Of a DNA stretch of 49,412 bases, positions 1-8,330 are shown one piece after another. Both the position numbers and the translations under genes were made by a program. Each line of letters starts with the position of its first letter. Position 1 is the first letter of the stretch. Source of the stretch: Clostridia bacterium (lineage in GTDB: Bacteria > Bacillota > Clostridia > Christensenellales > Aristaeellaceae); contig JAFWZN010000045.1 of assembly GCA_017522345.1 (NCBI GenBank), forward strand, positions 1 to 49,412, read 5' to 3'. The notes under the pieces were generated by a model. It saw nothing but the letters and a program-made list of their open reading frames with translations. It ran no database searches and was not told where the DNA came from.

Positions 1-714
1 GCAACCGTCACCATCCATTCCAAGCACACCTATGCAAGCGCTTCGACCGGCTCTGCGAGAACAGGCTATATCTACAGAAACGAAACCTTCCCCGTTTTGG
101 ACGCCAACGATAACTGGGTGAAAATTGAAAAGGACGATCGAATCGTCTACGCAACCAAGGACGGCCTTGACATAAGCAGCGAGTCCGCCCCCACCGCCAC
201 CCCCAAACCCACCGCTACACCCAAACCTACCGCCACACCCAAGCCTACCGCTACGCCCAAGCCCGAGAAGAGCAAATCCGGCCTCGGCACGGTGAACGTG
301 CATTCTCTTTACGTCTACGAAAGCGCATCCGACAGCGCAAAGAAATTGGGCTATGTCTATAGAGGCGAAACCTATACCGTGCTTGCCACCTCCGGCGAAT
401 GGGCCAAGATCGAAAACGGCGACAAAATCGCCTACGTAAAGCTTTCCGGGCTCACCATCGACGAAGGCGCAAAGGCCACGCCCAAGCCCGAAAAGGTGAT
501 CGGATACGCAACCGTCACCATCCATTCCAAGCACACCTATGCAAGCGCTTCGACCGGCTCTGCGAGAACAGGCTATATCTACAGAAACGAAACCTTCCCC
601 GTTTTGGACGCCAACGATAACTGGGTAAAAATTGAAAAGGACGATCGAATCGTCTACGCAACCAAGGACGGCCTTGACATAAGCAGCGAGTCCGCCCCCA
701 CCGCCACCCCCAAG
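1..714 (+). repeat. 507-base-period tandem duplication of an SH3-domain pair
   Basis: Bases 1 to about 207 recur at 508 to about 714 with one difference seen by eye (the G/A third base of a Val codon at 120/627), then the copies diverge in the Thr-Pro linker. The period of 507 bases is 169 codons, that is two SH3 domains plus linker. The intervening SH3 domain (about 286-470) is related to, but clearly diverged from, the one at 751-930. The near-identity points to a recent in-frame duplication or repeat conversion. The left copy is cut by the window edge, so more copies may lie upstream. Confidence 0.85.
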
Positions 715-3270
715 CCCACGGCAGCGCCTGAAGAAAGCAAATCCGGCCTCGCCGAGGTTAAAGTGCACTCGGCGTATGTCTACGCAAGCCCCTCTACGAG
801 CGCACGCAAAATGTGTCTGATTTATAAAGGCGCAACCTACGCCCTTTTATCCACCTCCGGCGAATGGGCCAAGCTTCAAAACGGAAAATACATCGGCTAT
901 ACAAAGCTCTCCAATCTGACGATTTCGGAAGGCGCAAAGCCGACCGCCGTTCCGACGGCCACGCCCGTTCCCACCGCCACCCCCATTCCCGTTCCCGATA
1001 AGATTGAAGGTCCCATAGCGGAAGTAAACATCTCAAAGATGTACGTATACTCTGCAAAGAGCGTGTCCGCCGAAACGCTGGGCTCCCTGAAAAAGGGCGA
1101 AACCGTCACCATCTTGCAAACTGACGGAACATGGGCAACAATTTACAAGGATAACAAGGTCGGCTACTGCAAGGTCGCTTCCTTAAAGCTCACCGGCGAC
1201 TACACCGGCGCGACTGTGAAACCCACACAAACGCCTAAGCCCACCGCCACCCCCGCCCCGACCGCTCCGATTCAGGCGATTATGTCCGTTGACTCCTTTG
1301 TAAACGTATCCTCCGCAAAGATTTACGCCTCTGTTTCCACCTCTTCCGCCGTGCTTAAGACGGTTTCCGCCGGCTTCGAAGCGACGGTTTTAGGGGTAAA
1401 CGGCGACTGGGCATATGTCGAATACGGCGCGAATCGCGGCTATATGCTCAAGAAAACCCTGATCGCCAAGGAGGACGCCACCCTCTCCAAAACCATGAAT
1501 TCTCCCGCCGTCATCAGCGCAAGCTCCTTGGTCGTCTATAAATTTGCCAGCAAATACGCCCCGTCCTACGGCTCGTACAAAAAGGGCACGGAAGTCGCGG
1601 TTCTGGCCTACAAGGACGGCTGGGCGATGCTTGAGCGCGATGGCTATATCGGCTACGCAGACGCAGACGGCATTACCGTCGTAAGTCAGGAAGAAAAGCC
1701 CACGCTTAAAAAAACCTGCTCTCTGCCTGCAATCATAAAAACAAGCAGCGTTAAGGTCTACGCCTATGCAACCCAGACTTCTAAAGCGCTTGCAACGCTC
1801 AAAATGTCTCAGGAAGTCACCGTGCGCGGCTACGACGACACATGGTGTCTGATTGAAAAGGGCTCGACCTCGGGTTACGTATTAAAAAGCAGCATCCTGC
1901 TCGTTTCCGAAGTAGAGTTCGCCGCAAAGGGCAGTTATCCCGGCGTTGTAACCGCTTCAAGCGCAGCGGTCTACAAATACGCTACTGAATTTTCTCAAAA
2001 GCTCGCTACGCTTAAAAAAGGCGCGACCTTCAACGTCCTTGCGCAGCAAGACGGCTGGGGACTTATTGAGCAAAACGGCAACAAGGGCTACATGAAGCTT
2101 TCAAGCATGTATGTTCAGATTGACGAATTCATCTCCCCCACCGTTAAAAACCTTTCCGCAACCGTTATAAAGGCTTCGCTGCCCGCCTACCGTCTGGCGC
2201 TTGAGGAAAACGATTACAAAGTCGGCACGCTTAGCATCGGCGACACCGCAAGCGTCACCGCCTATACGGACAAATGGGCGCGCGTACGCGTAAACGGCGA
2301 GGATGTATACGTGCTTAAAAAGTATTTGAGCAACGAATCCTATACCGCCCTGAGCGCTTCCTCCGGCAGCAAATCGGAAATTCTCAAGCTTCAGAAGGCG
2401 CTTGAAAACTTGGGCTACTTTGACGGAAATCCCGCCGGAAACTATGGATCCTTGACCACCTCCGCCGTGCAGAGATTCCAAAAGCAGCTGGGTCTGACCG
2501 TGACCGGAAGCGCGGATCTTGCAACCATACGCATCCTCTATTCCGCTGAAGCGCCCGAAGCCTCCATCCGCACAAAGACCCTTTCCAAAAACGACACCGG
2601 AAGCGATGTAACGCGTCTTCAGAATCGCCTCACCTATAAAGGATACATGAATTCCACAATCGACGGCGATTTCGGTTCGATCACGGAAAAAGCGATCAAG
2701 ATTTATCAAAAGGTCGCAGGGCTTTCCGAAACCGGAACAGCGGATACAGCAACCTTAAGAAGCCTTTTCTCCTCCTCTGCGCCCGCCAACAATACCGGCA
2801 GTGTCGCCGGCTCCAGCAGCAATTCAAGCAGCGGAAACGGCAACTATTCCACCAATCCCGACGACGACCTCGGCACAGGCACCGCCTCTGAAAAGGCCGA
2901 AACCGTCATTGAATGGGGTCTTAAACAGCTGGGCAAGAAGTATGTCTATGGAAACGAAGGCCCCAATACCTTCGACTGCTCCGGCTTCACCCAGTTCTGT
3001 TACGCAAAAGTCGGCGTAAAGCTCAGACGCAGCGCACAGGCGCAGGGCTATAACGATGGAACCAAGCTAAACAATATCTCCGATCTCAGACGCGGCGATA
3101 TTGTGTGCTTCAACACCATCGACGACAGCGATCTGAGCGACCATGTAGGTATCTACCTTGGCAACAACCAGTTCGTGCACGCCTCCTCCGGCGCAGGAAA
3201 GATCGTCATTTCTTCCCTGAGCAGCGGCTACTATAAGCGCGTGTTCTCCTGGGGCCGCCGCGTACTGTAA
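1..3270 (+). CDS. Secreted SH3-repeat / peptidoglycan-binding / NlpC-P60 cell-wall hydrolase, 5' partial
   Basis: The frame is open from base 1, so the N-terminus and any signal peptide lie outside the window; 1089 codons are visible. About ten bacterial SH3-like repeats run through roughly residues 1-780, each about 60 residues with a VYxxAS...G..Y/F..L...W..I..G..GY pattern. The first ones are separated by TPKP/PTAT linkers. Two PG_binding_1 domains follow (around residues 790-925, with LQKALENLGYFDG and LQNRLTYKGYM). A Ser/Asn/Gly-rich linker leads to a C-terminal NlpC/P60 domain with the catalytic Cys in DCSGF (codon 2977-2979), His in DHVGIYLG (codon 3142-3144) and a further His in FVHAS. 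The family cleaves peptide stems of peptidoglycan outside the cell. The catalytic set looks intact, so an active wall hydrolase is likely. Substrate bond and septal or lateral site cannot be read from sequence. The first repeats carry a near-identical 507-base duplication. Confidence 0.9.
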   Translation, partial: ATVTIHSKHTYASASTGSARTGYIYRNETFPVLDANDNWVKIEKDDRIVYATKDGLDISSESAPTATPKPTATPKPTATPKPTATPKPEKSKSGLGTVNVHSLYVYESASDSAKKLGYVYRGETYTVLATSGEWAKIENGDKIAYVKLSGLTIDEGAKATPKPEKVIGYATVTIHSKHTYASASTGSARTGYIYRNETFPVLDANDNWVKIEKDDRIVYATKDGLDISSESAPTATPKPTAAPEESKSGLAEVKVHSAYVYASPSTSARKMCLIYKGATYALLSTSGEWAKLQNGKYIGYTKLSNLTISEGAKPTAVPTATPVPTATPIPVPDKIEGPIAEVNISKMYVYSAKSVSAETLGSLKKGETVTILQTDGTWATIYKDNKVGYCKVASLKLTGDYTGATVKPTQTPKPTATPAPTAPIQAIMSVDSFVNVSSAKIYASVSTSSAVLKTVSAGFEATVLGVNGDWAYVEYGANRGYMLKKTLIAKEDATLSKTMNSPAVISASSLVVYKFASKYAPSYGSYKKGTEVAVLAYKDGWAMLERDGYIGYADADGITVVSQEEKPTLKKTCSLPAIIKTSSVKVYAYATQTSKALATLKMSQEVTVRGYDDTWCLIEKGSTSGYVLKSSILLVSEVEFAAKGSYPGVVTASSAAVYKYATEFSQKLATLKKGATFNVLAQQDGWGLIEQNGNKGYMKLSSMYVQIDEFISPTVKNLSATVIKASLPAYRLALEENDYKVGTLSIGDTASVTAYTDKWARVRVNGEDVYVLKKYLSNESYTALSASSGSKSEILKLQKALENLGYFDGNPAGNYGSLTTSAVQRFQKQLGLTVTGSADLATIRILYSAEAPEASIRTKTLSKNDTGSDVTRLQNRLTYKGYMNSTIDGDFGSITEKAIKIYQKVAGLSETGTADTATLRSLFSSSAPANNTGSVAGSSSNSSSGNGNYSTNPDDDLGTGTASEKAETVIEWGLKQLGKKYVYGNEGPNTFDCSGFTQFCYAKVGVKLRRSAQAQGYNDGTKLNNISDLRRGDIVCFNTIDDSDLSDHVGIYLGNNQFVHASSGAGKIVISSLSSGYYKRVFSWGRRVL

Positions 3271-3295
3271 CCCCCCATCCCCATTAACCGCCTCG

Positions 3296-3335
3296 CGCCC
3301 CCGTGCAAATTGTCCGGGGGCGATATCGCGTTTTA
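3296..3335 (+). terminator. Possible weak terminator after the NlpC/P60 gene
   Basis: An 8-bp perfect GC stem (3296-3303 with 3315-3322, CGCCCCCG/CGGGGGCG) has an 11-nt loop and is followed after a few bases by TTTT at 3331-3334. The U tract is short and displaced from the stem, so termination may be partial and read-through into the HAD-Tmk gene is plausible. Bases 3271-3368 hold nothing else recognisable apart from the SD of the next gene. Confidence 0.4.
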
Positions 3336-3368
3336 ACCGTTTCATTATTTTTCACATGGAGGAACGAC

Positions 3369-4667
3369 ATGAATTACGATGCAGTGATCTTTGATCTTGA
3401 CGGAACCGTCACCGAATCCGCGCCCGGTATTATGAAAAGCGTATCCTACGCGCTTAACAAAATGGGAAAGCCCGTTCCGAGCGAGGACGTGCTTCGAAAA
3501 TTCGTCGGACCTCCCCTCCACAAATCATTCATGGAATTCTGCGGTTTAACAGACGAAGAAGCCGATACCGCCGTTAAAACCTACCGCGAACGGCACGCCG
3601 TCATCGGCTGGAAGGAAGCCGTCGTGTACTCCGGCATTCTTCCCATGCTTTTAAGCCTCAAGAAAAACGGCGCGTACATCGCGCTCGCTTCCTCAAAGCC
3701 CCTGCCGCTGTGCGAAAAAACGCTTGAATATTTCGGCCTTCTCCCGCTGTTTGACCGCGTAGTCGGGCCGGATTTTCAGAATAAGAGCGGCGAAAAGGAA
3801 TATCTGATCAAAAAAGCGCTGCCGGATCATTACAAAAACGCCTGCATGGTAGGCGACCGCAAATTCGACATCGAAGGCGCAAAAAAGGCGGGCGTAACCG
3901 CCGTCGGCGTCGGCTACGGCTACGGAAGCGAGGAAGAGCTCAAAGAAAGCGGCTGCGATCTGTACGCCGAAACCGTAGACGACCTTTCAAATCTTCTTCT
4001 GGGCTCCGCGCCCCGCGCCAAGGGCATGTTCATCACCTTTGAAGGCTCGGACGGCTGCGGAAAATCCACACAGATGAAGCTTTTGAAGGAATACCTTTTA
4101 TCCTGCGGCGCGCGCCTGACCGTAACAAGAGAGCCCGGCGGCTGCGAAATTTCCGAGCGCATCCGTTCCCTCGTTCTGGACGTAAAGGCCATGGGCATGA
4201 CGGACGAATGCGAAGCGCTTCTGTTTGCCGCAGCGCGCTCCCAGCACGTAAAGGATGTCATCAAGCCCGCCGTTGAAAGCGGAAAAATCGTTCTCTGCGA
4301 CCGCTATGTCGATTCCTCCATCGCCTATCAGGGGGGCGGTCGCGGCCTTGGCAGCTGGGTCAAGGTAATTAACGAAAAGGCCGTCGCAGGCTGCATGCCC
4401 GATCTTACGCTTCTTTTTGACATCGACGCGGAGGAAGCTCTGCGCCGCCGCAAAAACGCCACCGGCGCGGACCGCATAGAAAGCGCGCAGTCCGGCTTCA
4501 TGACGGACGTTTACAATGCCTTTATGGCGCTTTCCAAAGAAGAACCCGAGAGAATAAAGGTCATTGACGCAAACGGAGAAATTGAACAGATCGCTTCCCG
4601 CGTGCGTCAAATGGTTACTGATAAAATATTGACTTTAAGCCTAAGATCCGAAAAGACGGAGGGATAA
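3369..4667 (+). CDS. tmk: Fused HAD-family phosphatase (5'-nucleotidase-like) and thymidylate kinase
   Basis: The start is ATG 3369, 6 bases after GGAGG at 3358-3362, giving 432 aa. Residues 1 to about 214 are a HAD hydrolase: motif I DLDGTVTES, the FVGPPL signature typical of HAD 5'-nucleotidase/phosphoglycolate phosphatase-like proteins, ASSKP as motif II, a later Lys, and GDRKFDIEGA as motif IV. From about residue 219 comes a complete thymidylate kinase: P-loop FEGSDGCGKST, REPGG, DRYVDSSIAYQGG and LID-region Arg residues ending in DRIE. The kinase makes dTDP from dTMP for DNA synthesis in the cytoplasm. The HAD substrate is unknown. Tmk is normally a stand-alone protein of about 210 aa, so this is a genuine fusion. 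An ATG at 4026 begins the Tmk part (MFITFEGS) behind a closely spaced AAGGG, so a free kinase could also be made. Confidence 0.88.
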   Translation: MNYDAVIFDLDGTVTESAPGIMKSVSYALNKMGKPVPSEDVLRKFVGPPLHKSFMEFCGLTDEEADTAVKTYRERHAVIGWKEAVVYSGILPMLLSLKKNGAYIALASSKPLPLCEKTLEYFGLLPLFDRVVGPDFQNKSGEKEYLIKKALPDHYKNACMVGDRKFDIEGAKKAGVTAVGVGYGYGSEEELKESGCDLYAETVDDLSNLLLGSAPRAKGMFITFEGSDGCGKSTQMKLLKEYLLSCGARLTVTREPGGCEISERIRSLVLDVKAMGMTDECEALLFAAARSQHVKDVIKPAVESGKIVLCDRYVDSSIAYQGGGRGLGSWVKVINEKAVAGCMPDLTLLFDIDAEEALRRRKNATGADRIESAQSGFMTDVYNAFMALSKEEPERIKVIDANGEIEQIASRVRQMVTDKILTLSLRSEKTEG

Positions 4668-4670
4668 CAC

Positions 4671-7600
4671 ATGGAAGACTACACCAAACTGTGTATGAAC
4701 TGCTTTAAAGACCTGAGGGGAAGCCGCGTCTGCCCCCATTGCGGTTATAAGCAGGAAAGCACGCGCGACCCCGACCACCTGCCTGGAGGAACGCTCATTG
4801 CCGACCGCTTCGTCATCGGCCGCGTTCGCGGACAGGACGACACCGGGATTGTATACAACGTATTTGATTTAAACAAAAATACGCGTCGCCGGATGCGCGA
4901 ATTCTTCCCTGCTTCTCTCGCAGTCCGCCAGTTTGACGGCTCCGTTTCGCCCGCAAGCGGATGCGAAAACGAGTTTATGAATCAGCTGGAGCAGATGCGC
5001 CTTGACGCAACTGATCCGGACGCGGAGAAAAAATACATTTTTGTGCGCATGAACGGAACGGGCTATTTCATTGAGAAGAAGCAGAAGTCTTCCGCTCCCG
5101 CTTCTCCCGCCCGCAGAGGAAGCGCTGCCGATTATGACGACGCTTCCTCGCGCGCGCCGATTATGCTCATCGCCTGCGCCGTCATACTGATTGTCGTCAT
5201 CGTTGGCGCCGTCTTTATGATCAAAAGCTGCTCGCCTGCGGACGACCCCACGCGCCCGTCCGATCCCCGCGCAACGCTCGATCCCACCTACAATCCGCTT
5301 CCCTCCGCAAGCGCTACGCCCTATGTCCAGCAGGATCAGTTCGGCAATATTGTCGGAACCGATATGAGCTGGATGGCGCAGCAGGGCGGCGTAAACATGC
5401 CTGATGAAAATTATTACGCCACGCCAACGCCCACCCCGACGCCCATTCCCACCGCAACGCCCAATTTCTGGGATCAGCTGGAAAACGAAATCAACAATTC
5501 CTGGGGCGGCACGGTCGCAGAAACGCCCACGCCCTCTCCCGCGCCCACGCGCAAGGTAATCAAGGAAACCTCCTCCCGCGACGATATCCTCGCCCTTCAG
5601 TGGCAGCTGATGAACTTAGGCTGGCTGGAAGAGGGCATCCCGTCCGGGAAATATGATGCGGAAACGAAAAATGCCGTAAAAGCCTTCCAGCGAAGCATGA
5701 ACGAGCGCTTTAACGCCGGTCTCGACGTGGACGGCTACTGCGGACCCGCCACATTCAGGTATCTTGACGACTATACCATCAACCAAAATCCCGAGCCGCT
5801 TGAAACGCCCGCACCCGAATCAAACGATGTAAACGCCTCCTCGTCTCCCGTCCGAATCCGTGAGGTGCAGTTGAAGCTCATCGCGCTCGGATGGCTTACT
5901 AACGCTCAGGAGGGCGTGTATGACGAGAATATGACGCAGGCGGTCATGGCGTTTCAGAACTATGTAAACGCCGTAACCGGCAATCCCCTGTTAAACGTTA
6001 CCGGCATTGCGGACGAAGCCACGCAGACAATGCTCAACTATTCCCGTTTTGCAAAGCCCAGCGCAGCCGCCACGCCCACGCCCGCGCCCACCGGCACGCC
6101 CGAGCCCGAGTTTGACCCCTCTGACGAAACCGACCTTCTCACGCTTCTTGAAACGCCCGAGTGGATGCGCGTAAACGTTGATAACGCGTATGTTTACGAG
6201 CGCGCAAGCATGAATTCCCCCGTTAAAGGCATTATTTCCCGCGACAGCGTATACATGATGGTCGCAAGAAACGCCACCTGGGCCATGCTCGTCGGTGAAA
6301 ACGGCGAAACCGCCTACACGCTCATCTCCGTTCTCGTTTCGGACACCGAGGAAGAGCCGAACGAGGATTTCGGAAGCATCACGCCCGATTCCGACAAAGA
6401 AACCGTCCGTCAGCTCCAGACGCAGCTCGCACATCTCGGCTGGCTGCCCGAAGATGAAATCGACGGCGTATACGGAAACATCACAACAAACGCCGTTAGA
6501 GCCTTCCAGGAATATGTAAACCAGATTTCCGGCTATGAGGCTTTAAAGGTTACAGGTATTGCCGACGCAAGCACGCTCGACTTTATGCTTGAGGACTTCT
6601 ACGCCAACCCGAACGCCATAAGCCCCACTTCAACCCCCGAGCCTACCGGCACGCCCGAACCCACCAATACCCCCGAGCCCACCAATACTCCTGAGCCCAC
6701 CAATACGCCTGAGCCCACCAATACTCCCGAGCCCACCGTCGCCCCCTTTACTGCGCTTTTGGAGCCCATCGAGGTTGAAGTATCCGTGGATAAGCTGCCC
6801 GTTTACAAGGTTCCCGCAGAGGACGAAAGCCAGCTGCACGCAGCCGTATCCAGAGGGTTCAAAATGTATCTGATCGCCGAAAACGGCACCTGGGGTCAAG
6901 TTAGAAATTCGCAGGGCGCAGAAGGCTATGCGCTGCTTTCCGGCCTTACCGCTGTTCTCCCGAGCGAGCCCGATCCCGTTCCGACGGAAACGCCCGCGCC
7001 TGCCGAGACGCCTGCGCCTACCGAGACGCCTGCGCCTACGGAAACGCCCGCACCTACGGAGGCGGTTCAGTCCTTTGAACGCGTGCCCGACAACACGGTC
7101 ATTCAGATTATCACCGATCAAGCGCCCGTTTACGAATCGCCCTCCACGTCCGCTTCCGTGCTCGGCCACATGAATCTTGACGCCCAGCTCTATCTGATTG
7201 GCTATAACGATACGTGGCTCATGGTATCAAACGGCAGCGCAACCGGCTATCTGCTCGTTTCCGACGCTAAGCTCTATGTCGAACCCGAAGCCACACCCGA
7301 GCCGACCAGCGAACCTACGCCCGAGCCCACGCCCGAGCCCACGCCCGAACCTACGCCCGAACCTACGCCCGAGCCCACGGCCGAGCCCGAGCCCGAACTT
7401 GAGCCTTTCACCTACGTTTATGATGAAATCTATGTCTCCCCCACCGAGGATTACGTGAGCCTGTATACGACGCCTGATGAAACGGGCGCAGTGATCGCCT
7501 ATCTCGTTATGGGAGATGTAATGCAGCTTCAGGGCTACAACAGCTATTGGGCAATCGTGGACTATGTTGACGCCGTCAACTATCAGCTATACAGCGGATA

Positions 7601-8216
7601 TGTGGTCAGAAGCATGATCGCCGAATACACCCCGCCAGTAGAAACCACGCCCGAGCCCACGCCTGAACCCACGCCTGAGCCCACGCCCGAGCCCACGCCC
7701 GAGCCCACGCCTGAGCCCACGCCTGAGCCCACGCCCGAGCCCACGCCTGAGCCTACGCCTGAACCCACGCCCGAGCCCACGCCCGAGCCCACGCCCGAGC
7801 CCACGCCCGAGCCCACGCCCGAGCCGACTCCCGAGCCCACGCCCGAGCCCACGCCCGAGCCCACGCCCGAGCCGACTCCCGAGCCCACGCCCGAGCCGAC
7901 TCCCGAGCCTGAGATTTATTCTCCTGATTGGGTGGAGGACGCCGAAAAGGTCATGGCGTTTAACCAGATGCTGATCGACCTTAAGTGGCTCCCCGAAGAC
8001 ACGCCGATTCTGAGCATGGACGACGTTGTCTATCAGGCGATTGCCGCTTTCCAGACCTGGTACAACGAGTGGATGGCCCTCGGTTCCGTTACCCCCCTTA
8101 CGCCTGTCATGAACGAAGACGGAACGTTCACAGATGAATTCGGCGTATACAACCTTATCGACGAGGAAACCTTCATCCAGATCATGACCGGCAACTTTAT
8201 GAATCCCGATTATTAA
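4671..8216 (+). CDS. Membrane protein: zinc ribbon, kinase N-lobe remnant, TM helix, PG-binding and SH3 repeats
   Basis: The ATG is 3 bases after the HAD-Tmk stop, and its SD GGAGGG lies inside the end of that gene, so translation is probably coupled. 1181 aa. Residues 8-24 form a zinc ribbon (Cys8, Cys11, Cys21, Cys24). Residues about 40-136 resemble only the N-lobe of a Ser/Thr kinase of the clostridial 'IKEYFP' type: FVIGRVRGQ in the glycine-loop position, MREFFP where the lysine strand IKEYFP would be, and a beta4-beta5-like FVRMNGTGYFIEK. No HRD, DFG or C-lobe follows. One TM helix is at about 162-185. Outside are at least three PG_binding_1 domains (RxxQxxLxxLGWL), four SH3-like repeats, Thr-Pro-Glu linkers, and a last PG-binding-like domain ending near the C-terminus. 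A role linking wall state to the cytoplasm is inference; kinase activity is not expected. Confidence 0.8.
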   Translation: MEDYTKLCMNCFKDLRGSRVCPHCGYKQESTRDPDHLPGGTLIADRFVIGRVRGQDDTGIVYNVFDLNKNTRRRMREFFPASLAVRQFDGSVSPASGCENEFMNQLEQMRLDATDPDAEKKYIFVRMNGTGYFIEKKQKSSAPASPARRGSAADYDDASSRAPIMLIACAVILIVVIVGAVFMIKSCSPADDPTRPSDPRATLDPTYNPLPSASATPYVQQDQFGNIVGTDMSWMAQQGGVNMPDENYYATPTPTPTPIPTATPNFWDQLENEINNSWGGTVAETPTPSPAPTRKVIKETSSRDDILALQWQLMNLGWLEEGIPSGKYDAETKNAVKAFQRSMNERFNAGLDVDGYCGPATFRYLDDYTINQNPEPLETPAPESNDVNASSSPVRIREVQLKLIALGWLTNAQEGVYDENMTQAVMAFQNYVNAVTGNPLLNVTGIADEATQTMLNYSRFAKPSAAATPTPAPTGTPEPEFDPSDETDLLTLLETPEWMRVNVDNAYVYERASMNSPVKGIISRDSVYMMVARNATWAMLVGENGETAYTLISVLVSDTEEEPNEDFGSITPDSDKETVRQLQTQLAHLGWLPEDEIDGVYGNITTNAVRAFQEYVNQISGYEALKVTGIADASTLDFMLEDFYANPNAISPTSTPEPTGTPEPTNTPEPTNTPEPTNTPEPTNTPEPTVAPFTALLEPIEVEVSVDKLPVYKVPAEDESQLHAAVSRGFKMYLIAENGTWGQVRNSQGAEGYALLSGLTAVLPSEPDPVPTETPAPAETPAPTETPAPTETPAPTEAVQSFERVPDNTVIQIITDQAPVYESPSTSASVLGHMNLDAQLYLIGYNDTWLMVSNGSATGYLLVSDAKLYVEPEATPEPTSEPTPEPTPEPTPEPTPEPTPEPTAEPEPELEPFTYVYDEIYVSPTEDYVSLYTTPDETGAVIAYLVMGDVMQLQGYNSYWAIVDYVDAVNYQLYSGYVVRSMIAEYTPPVETTPEPTPEPTPEPTPEPTPEPTPEPTPEPTPEPTPEPTPEPTPEPTPEPTPEPTPEPTPEPTPEPTPEPTPEPTPEPTPEPTPEPTPEPEIYSPDWVEDAEKVMAFNQMLIDLKWLPEDTPILSMDDVVYQAIAAFQTWYNEWMALGSVTPLTPVMNEDGTFTDEFGVYNLIDEETFIQIMTGNFMNPDY
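7647..7910 (+). repeat. 22 uninterrupted TPEP codon units (12-base tandem repeat)
   Basis: Exactly 264 bases encode 22 consecutive Thr-Pro-Glu-Pro units, mostly ACGCCCGAGCCC with third-base variants (CCT, GAA, ACT, CCG). Shorter runs of the same unit occur near 7317-7390, and TPEPTN-type units near 6640-6740. Such linkers commonly act as extended spacers through peptidoglycan. The array could change length by slippage in steps of 12 bases without losing frame. Confidence 0.95.
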
Positions 8217-8225
8217 TCCCGCATT

Positions 8226-8262
8226 CGGGCTGCCTGCGAAAAAACAGGCAGCCCGATTTTTT
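8226..8262 (+). terminator. Strong intrinsic terminator
   Basis: An 11-bp perfect stem (8226-8236 with 8245-8255, CGGGCTGCCTG/CAGGCAGCCCG) encloses an A-rich 8-nt loop and is followed by A and six T. It lies 10 bases past the stop of the zinc-ribbon protein and closes this + strand unit. Confidence 0.93.
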
Positions 8263-8264
8263 GT

Positions 8265-8293
8265 TTGCAATTTGCGCGTTTTAGATGTATAAT
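8265..8293 (+). promoter_or_regulatory. Sigma-A-type promoter for the HelD gene
   Basis: -35 TTGCAA at 8265-8270, a 17-base spacer, and a perfect -10 TATAAT at 8288-8293. It starts right after the preceding terminator and 37 bases before the ATG at 8331. Confidence 0.8.
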
Positions 8294-8330
8294 GGTGGTT
8301 CCAAGCTTCTTAAAGGAGGTGTTTTTGCAT

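Noticed and set aside
7583..7888. - strand Gly-Ser-Val repeat protein and a CRISPR-like array at the TPEP region
   Set aside because: The repeat is a 12-base in-frame codon repeat without spacers, and the - strand frame is only its mirror.
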